Source of the DNA: Arthrobotrys musiformis
Taxonomy: Eukaryota > Ascomycota > Orbiliomycetes > Orbiliales > Orbiliaceae
DNA length: 64,000 bases
Assembly: GCA_036971715.1 (NCBI GenBank)
Contig: JAVHJL010000010.1
Location: 1,302,001 to 1,366,000 of the forward strand
Direction: 5' to 3'
How positions within the stretch are numbered: the stretch's first letter is position 1; each line of letters opens with the position of its first letter. A program made the position numbers and the translations under genes. Shown in pieces: positions 24,518 to 36,770 of the stretch. The notes beneath the pieces are model-generated. The model had not been told where the DNA came from, made no database searches, and saw only the letters and a program-made list of their open reading frames with translations.

Positions 24518-26693
24518 CTAAAACGTAGGCGCCCGCCGTATACCTGCCGACCCACTATCGTACCTCACGAATAGCTCATCAATAAAATGCGCGTGCCTGA
24601 TGCCCGGATACCTCGCTTCTTTGAATGCATCGATGGCTCCCTGTGCCGAGTAGCCTAGTTTCTCGACCAAATACGAGCAGATAAACATCCCGGTGCGATT
24701 GAAGCCATAGTGGCAATGGACAGCGATCAGACCCGTGGCAGCGTTCGGTGGGAGAGGGTTTTTCTCGAGTATTGAGTCTATCAGGGAAACAAAGAGAGCG
24801 ACCTGGTCGGTGGTTGGGGGTAGTTTGGATTTTGTAGAGACTAAACCGACAATTAGCATAGTAAATGACCCGGGCCAATTGGGGTGACATACATTTATGG
24901 TATGTGATGTGAGATCCATCAAAGGAGGATGGAATATACGGCGGGTCCTCAAACGAGATGTCAACGATATGCGACACGTCGGGATTCGCCTCGATGAATG
25001 CCTGCGGGTTATGAATCGGGTCATTTTGTCGGAGCGTCTATATATTCATTTTCTGTCAGTCAAGCACCTGCGGATTAGATAGCATCGGAATCAACCCACC
25101 TTCATAGCCTTAAACATACTCGTCCCAATCCTCCCACTAACACTACTAGTCATCATCCACTTCTTCTCATTTTTCAAAATCCATTTGCCCTCTTTCAACG
25201 TCTCCAACTGCCATGCCATCGAGAGTTTTTCACTCACAAATCTCGTGAAAAACTCGGCTACGACGTGGCAGACGTGATGGTACTTCTCGTACATCACGCC
25301 GTGCCCTGCGTCCGGCAGCTCGACCTGCTTAAATCGATTCTTCCTTTCCTGAGTCAACGACGAAAAGTACGCAGCTATCGTGTCCGCGTTGGCCGGTGGC
25401 GTCGCATGATCATGTTGTGCGGTAACCAGCAGTATCGGACATTGTATACTCCTCCAGATCTCCGGCTCCGGTGTCACAAACCCCTTTAGCACTCTTAAAG
25501 CCGTTGGCGTCCTTGATCGTTCATTGATTAACAACTGGTATTCCCGTATTGTTTTCGGCGATGATGGTGACACAAAACGCTTTACACTAGGCGAGTTCAC
25601 CCCTCCCCTCTTGTCCAGGAATCTGTAAGTGTCAAAGAAAATCCGAGGCAGCGAGGTGATCAAATCCCTCTGTTTCTTTTCCTTATCGGACAATTCAGCC
25701 TTCGGACATATCCCCACAAACCCGAGGCATCGCTCCGTAATTTCAGAATTTCCACTGCCGAGCAGCGTCGCGAGGATAGAACATCCCATAGAATGCCCTA
25801 CAACGATGAATTGCTGTTCGGGGTCCAGGTGTCGCTCGATAATCACCCCGACCAATTCAGCAAAGGCAGCAGTTGAATATGCCTCCCAATCCTTCGGTAA
25901 CATCTCAGACCCACCACAGCCCGGTAGATCTATCGCTAAAACATGTGAGACATTGATGAAGTACTCGAGCAGGTACTGGAACTGCCCGATCTGTCCGCCA
26001 AGGCCATGAAGGAATACGATTAGCGGTAAATTAGACGGAAGTTTCGCAGCTTTACGATGCAGATGATTGTATATCCGGATGGATGGGTAAGTATATTTGC
26101 TGGTTTTGAAGGACTCAAGATGGGTGTTGTCGATGATGTGAGGGGTATCGACGGTCTTCGGTGCTGGCGACAGTCAGTTAGCTCATTCGTTCGCTGGAGT
26201 GCACATGCGAACGAAATCAATAGTTCCGAGCACGACTCGGCTATCGGGAAGAGGAGCGGGCGATCGATCGTATATAAAATGACATACATATTATGCGGCC
26301 ATCGAGTTTCTGTTCGTCCGGCGTCTTCTTAGTAGTCGCCCATCGTATTACCGGCCCGATACTGCAGAGAGCAGCGAGGGTCATGATGATGATTCGTTTC
26401 TGACCGATCCAATCGGTGTTCAGGTGTGTGATGGTTGCGAGTCGGGAAATAAACGACGAAGCCTGGCTTCTTATGACGACACCAAGATTTGGTATTACAG
26501 AAAGCTCCCCATTCGAAGCGACTGTAGGTAATGCGAAGGCCGCCAAAAGAATGGAGACAAGGAACGTAGAGCGAGAAGTGGAGAAGAGGCTGGAATGGAT
26601 ATGAGAGGGATGAGAGGAAGATGCAGAGGAGGAGGAGGAGGAAGAAGAGGAGGAGAGAAAGGAGGGAACGTTCCAAAAGGAGTTGGAAGGCAT
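24518..26693 (-). CDS. alpha/beta hydrolase fused to RNA-triphosphatase-like cysteine phosphatase
   Basis: Four exons, 26288-26693, 25100-26163, 24893-25037 and 24518-24840, keep frame and give 645 aa. Residues 1-135 are Ser-rich with two hydrophobic stretches (about 37-57 and 100-118) that could anchor the protein in a membrane. Residues 140-440 are an alpha/beta hydrolase: HGLGGQ oxyanion loop, nucleophile elbow GHSMG (Ser260), Asp387 in TAQHDH and His423 in DAGHG. Residues 490-645 are a cysteine phosphatase with loop HCHYGFNRTG (Cys581, Arg587). The surroundings (ICSYLVEKLG, EARYPGI, LFVRY) look more like the PIR1/mRNA-capping RNA 5'-triphosphatase branch than ordinary dual-specificity phosphatases. 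Substrates are unknown. Exon 1 is less certain than the rest, since start choice rests on the open frame and splice phase only. Confidence 0.85.
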
Positions 26694-28880
26694 CGCTGGG
26701 CACGTAAGATCGTAATATAAATATTATCCTGGCCAATCGCTCGCTCTCCTCGTTCGATCCGTAAACTTGTATCTATCAGCTACCGTATAACTTCGATTTC
26801 CTTCCTGGAGTGGAAATCATCCGGCCATGCAGTGCAGCCAGTTACACCAGCCACATCGTTGCACGTATCTACGTGCTGCTCTGTGCTTGGGCGAGCGGAG
26901 ATTCCAGATAGTCGCGAGTACTGGGACTTCTAGCAGGTATGCAGGTTCATACCGTTTTGTCGTCAAATTCCGAGCTGTGTCATCCAAGTACTCGGGCTTG
27001 GTGGAGGTTGTGTCTGTAGAGATGAGGAGGAAAAAGAAACTTGCGCCGATTGGGAACTGGTGCTGTTTGGTGCGGTTGGCCGACAAACCGGCCCAGCTCG
27101 ATCGGTTTGATATCGTGCCCCAGCAAACAGCCGCCATTCGACCAAAAGCACCCGTGACAGCCGGCTCTCTCCATTCTCATTCACTCGGGCTCTCATGTGC
27201 ACCGGCTCTCGGGTAATCCACTCGTCCAAGAATTTTAATTGCCTAAGTGCGAGATTGGCAAAGCAAAGGTGACATTGACATTGGATCGGTGGAGCATTCA
27301 GGTTCGAATTCATTGTATGGCCAGGAGACTGGATGCAAGGGACTGCAGGCCGCGCGCAGAGACTTTGTTTGAAATTCGCGTTCAGTTATCCGTCCATCCG
27401 TCCATCCATCGCTTTCAATCGGCAATCTTTCGCTGTGGGGTCCAATGTTTCGAGGCTCGACTCTCTTGTTCAGTATCGGCTCTGGCCAGGCCTGGTCGAG
27501 CAGAGGTAGAAGGACAAAGCGGCTTTCCTTCAATTGAGGCTGGGACAACCTTGCAATAAACCGGCTGGCTGCACTGACATGATCCTCTTCTGCCTTTTGC
27601 ATCCACGTAACTTAAGACCCGTTGGGTCGAGGCATGTTTTTCGTTTCGGCGTGTTAGATTTGAAGCCTCGGCCACGTGCCCCACTAGGATATCAAATATA
27701 CCCCCGGGCTGGGTTCTTCTCGCCTCGTTCGAAGGGCCGGACCCCAAACGAAGTGATCGCACAAGACGGCCAAGGAATGAGCAAAGGAATACCTTTCGAG
27801 AAGTTATGTGATGGTCGAGCTGGGGATTGGATTTGTGGATGAACGGCTTTTGCCAGAATAGAAGTAGACTGTAATCAATTCAATCGAATCAATTGACCAT
27901 TGACCAACTAGCTTGCATTGATTAGCCATGACCATGGGGCTCGAGCTCAAGCTTAAGCTTCCCCAGATGGCCAGTCCAGACGCGGTTGATATTAATCAGC
28001 CCGCTCCCGTCCTTGTAGCCGGCCGTTTGCGGCAATGTGCGGTGGCGGATCTGGGGTAGTCTGGCTGCGACATTTTCTCCCCCTCTATTCTACCATTTTT
28101 ATACCCCATCGAGAATCGAAGCCAATTAACACTCGATGTAGCATGTAGATATATCCAAAAAATCAAACCAGAACAACCAATCGTTCGGCTCTTCTGCCGA
28201 ACGTCGGTATGCTCGAATCGGACTAGTCGTTACGAGCCACAGCTCGAACCCTCGTCACGAGTAGCCTTTTGCAAAAGCTCCCCGCAGAGTGACTAATCAA
28301 GCAACTAGCGATACTGCCGCATTCGAGATTCTTCAGGCCGGCGGGGCCAATGAAAACAGCCGTATTGGCAATGGTGCATGCCCACGGCCACAACCGCGAC
28401 CAATTCGGTGCATTCGATAAGGTTACGGGCAGCCGCCCATTCGAGACGAGGCCGGCCCAGCTGTACTCCAAACGAGGGGCAGGCACCTGGAGAATGAACA
28501 GAATACATGTAAGCTATGCCAGCCGGCCGGGAAAATAGCAGGGTAAATTGCTCTTGTACCATGTCTCTGTAACCATTAGTGCCGTCTACAAGTGCGATCT
28601 GAGCTTGCGGTTAACGTTGTTTGGTCTGAGTGTTTCCTAATGTGATCGAATCGAATCGAATCATGGTCCGGCCGCCGGATTGAACGGTTGTTTTCAAATT
28701 TATGAGCTCAAGCTTCTGAGTCCAGCTCATCCGGTTGATTTGATTCCTTTTAACTTTGCAATTGATATCTCCTCGACTTCCCGCGCACGCGACATCTCTT
28801 TCTCCGTCTTCATCTCCTTTGATTCCCTATTGCGTAGCTACCCCACAATCTCACACCGCAAGTAAATCACCCGGCCCAAA
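26694..28880. other. intergenic, divergent promoter region
   Basis: About 2.2 kb between divergently transcribed genes. Base composition is more balanced than other gaps and several frames of 60-130 codons exist on both strands. They overlap one another, lack domains and have no consistent splice logic, so I annotate none. Confidence 0.5.
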
Positions 28881-31537
28881 ATGGCGGGGACAAGCCAATT
28901 TATCCAGTTCAAAGAGATCCCATATGGGACAAAACGAGAGGACGGTTCTTTGATCCTCAATCGCTGGTCTGCTACCGTCACCAACGATCATGAGTTCGCA
29001 GCAGCTCAGGTATGTACCTGTCTTCACGCTTTCTCGATAGGTCGGTTGAATTCAGTTGCAGGTCCCCGGCTAATCCATGTTCCTCGGTTGAATCAGGCCC
29101 AGCTGTATGCTGCAGGTATCAAGAACGAGCATGATATGAAGCTCAAACCTCATATCGGTGAGCCGCCGATTCGAATCCGCGCTATAGCTTGCATTCCCGT
29201 CGCAAAGCACCGAGCCTTACACTCTGATCTGTAGGGATTTCACCCGTCTGGTGGGAGGGCAATCCGTGCAATACTGTATGTCCAGGCCTTTTTTACAAGG
29301 ATACGTCGATATTGTGAGAATTTAATATCGTAACTAATATATGTTTGTAGCACTGTGAGTCGAACTGATGACTGGGAATTTCAAAAACGGGTACAAAAAC
29401 TTACAATTGTGTAGTGCTTGACCTTGGACGTGCCGTCAAGGCTGCCGTCGATAAGCAGGGTTTCATTGGGTGGCTATACAGCCCAAATGGAATTTCTGAT
29501 GCTATCACAATGGGCCACGAGGGTTAGTACCTGTCAATATTGATATACTCTCAGTCACAAAGCTAACACTGACTTAACCCAGGAATGCGATACTCCCTCC
29601 CCAGCCGTGACCTTATTGCTGACAGTATCGAATCTGCCACCTGTGGCCAGCTTCATGACGGCAACATCTCGATTCCAGGATGTGACAAGAACATGCCAGG
29701 CTGTACGCAAGAAAAATATCTAATTGTGATTCGTAAAAACTAATCTTTTTCATAGGCATCATGGCAATGGCTCGCCATAATCGTCCCTCTGTCTTGATCT
29801 ATGGAGGTACAATTCTTCCCGGAAAGAAGACTCAGAGGTTCCCACAAGGCAGCAATGTCTCTTCTTGCTTTGAGGTCCTCGGCGCTTTCCACTATGGCAA
29901 TGCCTCAAAAGAAGAACTCGACGGTAGGGAACCTAGATATATAATTTACCAGAACCACAGCTAATGCCCATCAACATAGACGTCACCAGACATGCCTGTC
30001 CTGGCCCTGGAGGTATTCTCAAAAACGTCTTGTTTCCGGACCTAAATACACAGTGCTAATGAATCTTAGGTTGCCCCGGTATGTTCACGGCGAACACCAT
30101 GTCCACCGCCATGGAAGTCATGGGCCTCACTCTTCCGGGCAGCAGCAGCATCCCGGCCATGACTCTCATCACCAAACCCGCTACCACCGCGGGAGGCAGC
30201 CCAACTCAAGAAGCCATCATCGAACCAGCGAAGATGCGCGAGTGCGAGAGAGCTGCCGCCGCCCTCAAGGTTTGCATGGAAAAGAACATTCGCCCAAGAG
30301 ACCTTATCACAAAGCGCAGTTTTGAAAACGCCTTGGTCATGACCATGATCCTCGGTGGGAGCACCAACGCCGCCCTTCACTTCCTTGCTATGGCGCACAC
30401 AGCGGATATTCCAGATTTCTCGCTCAAGGACTTCCAGCGCGTCAGTGACAAGACCCCATACATCGCCAATCTCAAGCCTAGTGGAAAGTACTATATGTCA
30501 GGTAATTCAACCATCTACCACCACATTACTTACAAGAAAAAAGCTCATCGGACCCACTATAGATCTCTACGAAATCGGTGGTACCCCCGCCGTTACCAAA
30601 CTTCTCATCCACGCCGGCCTCATGGACGGTGAAATCATAACTGTTACCGGCAAAACTCTTAAGGAAAACGTTGCAAGTGCCCCAGTTATCGATTTCACAA
30701 GCCAAGATGTTCTCCGTCCCCTCGACAATCCGCTCAAGACCACCGGTCATTTGCGTGTCCTCTTCGGTAACCTTGCCCCAGGTGGCGCCGTCGCCAAGAT
30801 CACGGGCAAGGAGGGAACAAGATTCGAGGGCAAAGCTAGAGTTTTCGACTCCGAGGAGCTGGCGACCGCAGCTTTGAATTCGGGTCAATTGAATCCGGAC
30901 GAGTCTACAGTTTTGGTTGTTAGGTATGAAGGACCAAAGGGTGGTCCGGGAATGGTGCGTATCCCTTTCAACTTTGAAAAAGAAACCTTGTACTAATTTG
31001 AGGTGGCTAGCCGGAACAATTGAAATCTTCAGGTGCCTTGATCGGTGCTGGGCTTAAGCAGGTTGCTTTGATCACCGATGGTCGTTACTCTGGTGCCTCG
31101 CACGGGTTTAGTAAGTCACCAGTATTAAACTTCTTTCAAAATATCTTGCTAACGGTTTCGTTTCTACTCGTAGTCGTCGGACATAGTACGTGATCTCGAT
31201 TTCTAATAATTTTGGAACATTTCTTATACTAATACAGTATTTAGTCGTCCCGGAAGCTCAAACCGGCGGCCCAATCGCCATTGTCCAAGGTACGTTACAC
31301 ATACACCCACAATCATTAGTGAGAAATACTCTAACCCCAACCGCAGACGGCGACATAATCACCATCGACGCCGTCAAGAACACCATCAACATGAACGTCT
31401 CCGACGAGGAGATCAAATCCCGTCTCTCAAAATGGAAGGCTCCAAAACTCAAAGTCAACCGCGGTCACCTCGCCAAGTACGCCCGACTCGTCTCGGATGC
31501 AAGTCGTGGCGCCGTCCTCGACGCCTTTGATGACTAA
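28881..31537 (+). CDS. IlvD/Edd-family dehydratase (dihydroxy-acid dehydratase paralogue)
   Basis: Fe-S dehydratase of the dihydroxy-acid dehydratase family, which acts in valine/isoleucine synthesis. Fourteen exons: 28881-29009, 29097-29157, 29235-29275, 29351-29354, 29415-29522, 29583-29702, 29756-29923, 29980-30012, 30070-30501, 30563-30954, 31011-31110, 31174-31185, 31245-31289, 31347-31537; together 611 aa in frame. Cluster cysteines are seen in GNPCNTH, GCDKN and ACPGPGGCPGM; the catalytic serine motif is RYSGASHGFIVGH. LPGSSSIPA and IVPEAQTGGPIA are also family marks. No mitochondrial presequence is visible (MAGTSQFIQFKEIPYG), unlike ILV3, and GGCPGM replaces the usual GACGGM. It may therefore be a cytosolic paralogue such as the ilv3B/C genes known in Aspergillus, or a sugar-acid dehydratase. 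Exons 4 and 12 are only 4 and 12 nt long. Confidence 0.9.
29351..29354 (+). other. 4-nt micro-exon (CACT)
   Basis: Flanked by TTTGTAG on the left and GTGAGT on the right. It supplies the His codon and first base of Leu in NPCNT-H-LLDL. Skipping it breaks the reading frame. Confidence 0.85.
31174..31185 (+). other. 12-nt micro-exon
   Basis: Encodes the core of IVGHI between acceptor CTCGTAG and donor GTACGT. Without it the conserved GFIVGHIVPEAQ would lose four residues. Confidence 0.85.
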
Positions 31538-34500
31538 GCTCTAGTTACGAGGTTGCTTGATGACTATCTTCTCTTGTTGCATTTTTTATCAATTTGATTT
31601 GTGTCCATTTGGGCTTGAGTTCCCCCCCACCCGGTTTTCCTTTGGGTTATCATGTGAAGGATTCTAGATAATGGGTAGTTTGCATGGCAGCTGGTGCGGA
31701 AATAGACATGAAATTGGATATCTTTATTACTTTCACCTTTCTTTTATTTTCCTTCTGTCGACATTTTGCGCTCTTGTTCCTCTAAGTCTTGCGGCCACGT
31801 AGGTTATGACAAATGGCCCCCGGTTGTGCGAATCAGGGAAGATACACAAAGATTTCAATGAAGAGAGATATTTTGCAATTGATGATCGATCGTGCATGAA
31901 TGGGCATTTTAGTTAGGTGCTGTCAAACTACTACGGTATTGAATATCGAATTAGTAGAAGCGCAACTTAACCCCTACACGGGAGATAACGTGAGTAGGTT
32001 CTATACCACGCCATAAGATAGTATCTACGCCCCCGTTTAGCCGGGTGTCCCGAAGTACTTACCATACTGGTGGTTGTTATTTTAAAATTTTCGAAGTTTC
32101 CGCACTGCTCCAACTGTTAACCTGATCCGTAAGCTTATAGAGAAATATGCAGTGCTTTGGTCAATTAATACCGTTAATTGTTATATGCGTTATTCGGGTA
32201 TCGATATTATGATTGAACATTGTATGCTTAAATTTTACCAGGCATAGTATACATTTAAAGATCTCAACTACTATATTACGTCTTGTGAAAATTCCCTTGA
32301 TAATCCGATCATCTAATATGCTGCATATACATTAATTAGCGATTACTCCTCACTGACAGCAAATTTATATTGCGTATTCGGTATCTTACAATCCATACGT
32401 ACTTTATATATACAATCAATTATAATCACAGCAGCTTTCTCTATGAATAAATCCTGGGGAATGGTCTCGTACCTAGCCTCCCATAGGCTTCCACTGAGAA
32501 ATTAAATTCACATATTTTGCTCCATATATAGGGGATTAGGTATCCCTTAAGCTTCGTGGCGTCTGGGTATGAGACCAGGGGGCTGGGCATCTAAATCCGG
32601 ACGATGATGACGGCGATGACTCTCTTTACTCTTGACCGAATAGCTTCTTTGCACTAGGGGCTCAACCGCCCGCATGCGTGCTGCCCTGCTTGCTAGGATT
32701 GATATATTTGCCCTGCGAGTTAAGTAGGTTTATTTAATGAACGAAAATTAGTTGAGGTATATACCTGCATGAATGTATTCGAATATTCGAAGTTGTTTTT
32801 GTTGCATTGTTGTATTTAGAAATCGCCTGACTGGCCCGAAGCTAACTTCATCCTTAATTAAACCAAACTAGTCCCTTTAAGCCTAAATTTATAAACTTAA
32901 GACCTCCCCAGACTATTAAGACCTGGTCTGGAGCGAACTCTTGCTGGAGCTGGTCTGGAGGTCACTGGACTAAGTGACACCCAGACTACTCTGGAGCGAA
33001 CTCTCACCGACTGACAGAAAGACCTAAAGCAAATCTAAATCTGATCAGCGATATATATCGATACTCCAGCCTACAGCAGGTAGTCAGATCTAGTCCGTGG
33101 CGTTAAAACAGGAAGGCATAAGTGACTCTAGACTCGATAGGTGAACAACAGACTACGACAGCGGATTATCCAATCGGAATCATTACAGCGCGACAATAAA
33201 TACAAATATTACACCGCTAACCATATACAGTTTATATGTAGCTATAAGCGTTACTTTTCCCGCTTCCCGCGCGGACCCCTTTAATTGCGGAGAGTAAAGC
33301 CTGATATATTGGTCGTATTTGTGATCATTTAACTAACTTAGCAGACGTTTGCCCACTTTCGTATCGCAAAACCATACATATAGACGTTTCTGGTGGACTA
33401 GATACCTCTGCGCGTCGCGGGCTGTGGTGGGTTTTCCGGAATTCTAGGAGGCCGCGATGTATGTATACATATATATATATGCGTTCACTGTTATATCGCT
33501 GCTAGGTAAGTGCTTACTCCATCGGGAAATTCAGGGAAGAGTGTGTGTTTGAGGCTGGCTAGATAAACTGGCCTGGTTTTAAAAATATTGCCTTCCTAGC
33601 CATATCTAAACCGCTTTGAAGATAAAGACGAGATAGACCTTTCAACAACCTTAATACTGTATAAATCAACCGATCCCAATGTATAGTTTAAAACATATTG
33701 AACGCGAACATTGATAGATGTCGATATACACAGGGAGGAGTTTGAGCTATCTAGGTAAATACTTACTTGTGCACAAGCGTGAGCCGTAGCCATGCAACGG
33801 GCAGCGGGGTAATTGCGCAAAAATGTCAAGCGTGAATTCAAAAGAGATTCGTATCGCGGTATGCATACACGGTATATATGTAAGTACATGCTCCCTCTAA
33901 TAATAGCAACTAGCACCAAGATTCCAAGAACCGGAATCTTGGCTTTATGGCTATACCCTGTTATATTATTCCGTCAACGACATGTCGGAACTCAACTTAT
34001 GATGCGTTGAGACTTGCAAAGCGGCCCGAACTACGTAGCCCCAAACCCTAAGAAACAAATATGACAAAAACGATTGCTAGACTCATGCTGTACAGCTGTT
34101 CGATTTCCTTCAGTGTTTTTTTCATACGGCACAGCAAGGCGGTCTTATTGCTCACGACATCAGCTTCCAGAAGAGGGATGTCATACTCGTTTTTGAAAGG
34201 GCGTATCTTATATCTGCTGTAATTCTTGTTGGAAAAACTTAGCCGTCCTTGGTATAATCTTGCGAACGAACTTCTCCGCTTTCTATGTAGATTTTATAGT
34301 AGTAGATTCAAACCCCCGTTGGGATATCTCCTGTGTAAATACTTTCCAATCCCAGTCTCGACAAGCGCGAGACATTTAACCCGTCGATTCGTCATGTTCT
34401 GTTCGTATTGAATTTTCGAATTCATGAAGCCTTCCAGGTTGAGGCTGAGTCCGCCCAGGGTTTTGATCTCCACACCACCACTTTCAACCAAAAAAGTTAC

Positions 34501-35397
34501 CAAAAGACTCTTTTCGCTAACGTTATGAGCCTCCCAGGTCCCCTGTCGACGACCAACTCTTTTTTGTCTTTGGCCTCGAGCCAGGCCCCAAAATGCACGC
34601 CTATCGAACAAGGGTAGGATGACAAATTTAAATTTAAACACCCACAGCCCATTACATTAGCAAGAAAGAAAAAAAAGAAAGAAGAGGGAAAAAATCCCCA
34701 CCGCCTGGATTTTGGAGCACGATACTTTTGGTTACCTTGCGCGGCGGATGGGCAGAGCATGCGCCAATAGGTACCCCTCCAGGCAGGCAGAACGAGTGGA
34801 ACAGTAAGGCTGCCCAGTTGACCGCGATCGCTCGCCCAAGAGAACGCATCTGCTATGGACCTGATGGCGGAAACCCACAAAATAATCAAACCGGTCGTTT
34901 TGGGGAGGCTTAGAATGGGTTACCTTCTCTTGGCCCGTGACACACGCAAAGAAGCTGTCACTGCAGCTAGCTTAGAGCTCTAATTTCTGAATAATCCCTG
35001 ATACTTGTTCTTCGACTAGAAGCGGGATAAATGCATGGTTGAAATGCATGATCCTGCTAATTCGCAGAAAAAGAAGCATACCATTAGTACGGGCTTGGAG
35101 GGGTCACTGCACACACACGTCGCACGAAAGAGAGATAGATTTTCCCACCTTCTCAGCCCTTGAAATAAAAGAAAAAACTTTAAAAAAAAGGCTGTTAGTC
35201 AGTCGCAGTATTTAATAAACTCGGTTGTACCCTCCCGATCGTGCTCCAGATCTTTGTGTATCATTCCGACCTAAATTCGGCTATCGATATTGAAGCTATC
35301 ACGACTAGTTACCAACCCAAATCGCCAAAGCACTATAGCGCTATCGCTCAACGCAGTTGAAGCTACTGTAGGACAACCAAATTAATTTAAATAAAAT
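31538..35397. other. AT-rich gene desert
   Basis: About 3.9 kb with very AT-rich stretches (about 31900-32500 and 33200-33800), many stop codons in all frames and no supported gene. Could be decayed transposon DNA, but I recognise no element. The last 300 bp are the promoter of the next gene. Confidence 0.55.
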
Positions 35398-36770
35398 ATG
35401 GCACCCAGAAGAGGCGGAGGAGGAAGCGGCGGATCCATCGATAACCAGTGTAGTCGCTACGGCGCCTTCGAACGAGACCTTTCAAAAGCGGAAATCGGTA
35501 TAGCAGGAGGGATTTTGCTGTTGTTTCTGATACTGGGATGCTGCGCTATCAGCAGAAGCGGGAAGAGAAAGACTGCCGGCCAGGAAAAGTCGATATTGAG
35601 ATGGTACCAATATGGAATCGCCGTGTTTTTAATCATTGCGTGAGTTTTCCTGCCCTCTTGAATCTTTTATTTTATTTTTGTAAAACATCTTTGGACTAAC
35701 TAATATATAATTACGCAGTTGGTACATAATATTTATCGTCCGCGATGCTCTGGTTGAATGTGGCGTCCTTTATGCCCAAGGCATCGATACTGCTGCCCTC
35801 GATACCGCAGTAACTGTCACCCGCAGGGTCACTGAGATGTTCCTCCTCGGTATCATCTTGTTCGTTATAGTAAAACGCCTGTTCCAGCTCGCTGGCTCGA
35901 CGAGTCTCAAGCGGACAATGGTTATTCTCGGCGCCATCTTTTACACCATTCTTACAATCGTGTTCTTGGCATACATCATTCTCTACTGTTTAATTTATTG
36001 GGGCGTAGACGGTGTTTTGAACAGCTCGACGATATTGGCAGCGCAAAGGTTAAACCAGGCCTATGTTGTCCTATACCTCTTAGTGACTATATTCGCTGTC
36101 GTTGGGTTAAGCCTCGCGTGGGTTAGATTGGCAAGAAAGCCAGAACGAAAGCAGGTGTGTATCTCCGGTTCCATGTCTCCTATGCAGACTCCGATATCTA
36201 GGTTTATCGGGAATGACCAACTAAACTCCACTACTATAGGGCGTCACAACTTGGCTTTTGGTCTTGATCCTCTTCCTCCTCGGCTACGCTCTCTACAACG
36301 TCGTCATAACATTCCTCATCTACTACGACTTCGAGGCTATCTACGGTGTCGGCCTCGTAGTCGGTTTCGGCATCTCGTCGTTCTTCTTCTTCGGCGCCTT
36401 CTTCGCAATCTTCATGGTCGCCCGCGGTAGAGGTTGGGATTTCCTCCGTCTACCGCAGGATATCCAACCGACGCAATATAATACCAACGTGCCCCCGCCG
36501 ATGACGTCGCCGTATACCCAGACTCCGTATGATACCATGCAGAGCCCTGACGCGGCTAAGCGCATGAGCTATGCGTCGCACGGAACCGCGCCGACTCCGG
36601 CGCCGCCTTATATGGGAGGTACCGGTATGGCGTACAGCGGTAATGGTGTTTACGAGCCGCAGGGACAGACTTATGATTCCGGCAGATGGAATAGCAGCGG
36701 GTATGCGCCGGTTGGTCAGCTGTCCACGGGATACACTGCGCCAGTTGGAGCAGCCAGCCGAGAAGCATAA
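35398..36770 (+). CDS. seven-span membrane protein, fungal hypothetical
   Basis: Three exons, 35398-35639, 35719-36154 and 36240-36770, give 402 aa. Seven hydrophobic segments are visible: AEIGIAGGILLLFLILGCCAI, YGIAVFLIIAWYIIFIV, MFLLGIILFVIV, MVILGAIFYTILTIVFLAYI, AYVVLYLLVTIFAVVGLSLA, LLVLILFLLGYALYNVVITF and YGVGLVVGFGISSFFFFGAF. The N-terminus is short and Gly-rich; the C-terminal 120 residues are hydrophilic, rich in Pro, Tyr, Thr and Gly. Seven spans with a long soluble tail resemble fungal GPCR-like or other seven-span families, but I see no motif that names one. The ATG at 35398 follows an A-rich leader (AAATAAAATATG). Function unknown. Confidence 0.82.

Noticed and set aside
26329..26736. 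Alternative Leu-rich N-terminal frame for the hydrolase gene
   Set aside because: It cannot splice in frame to the hydrolase exon, whereas the overlapping frame starting at 26693 can.
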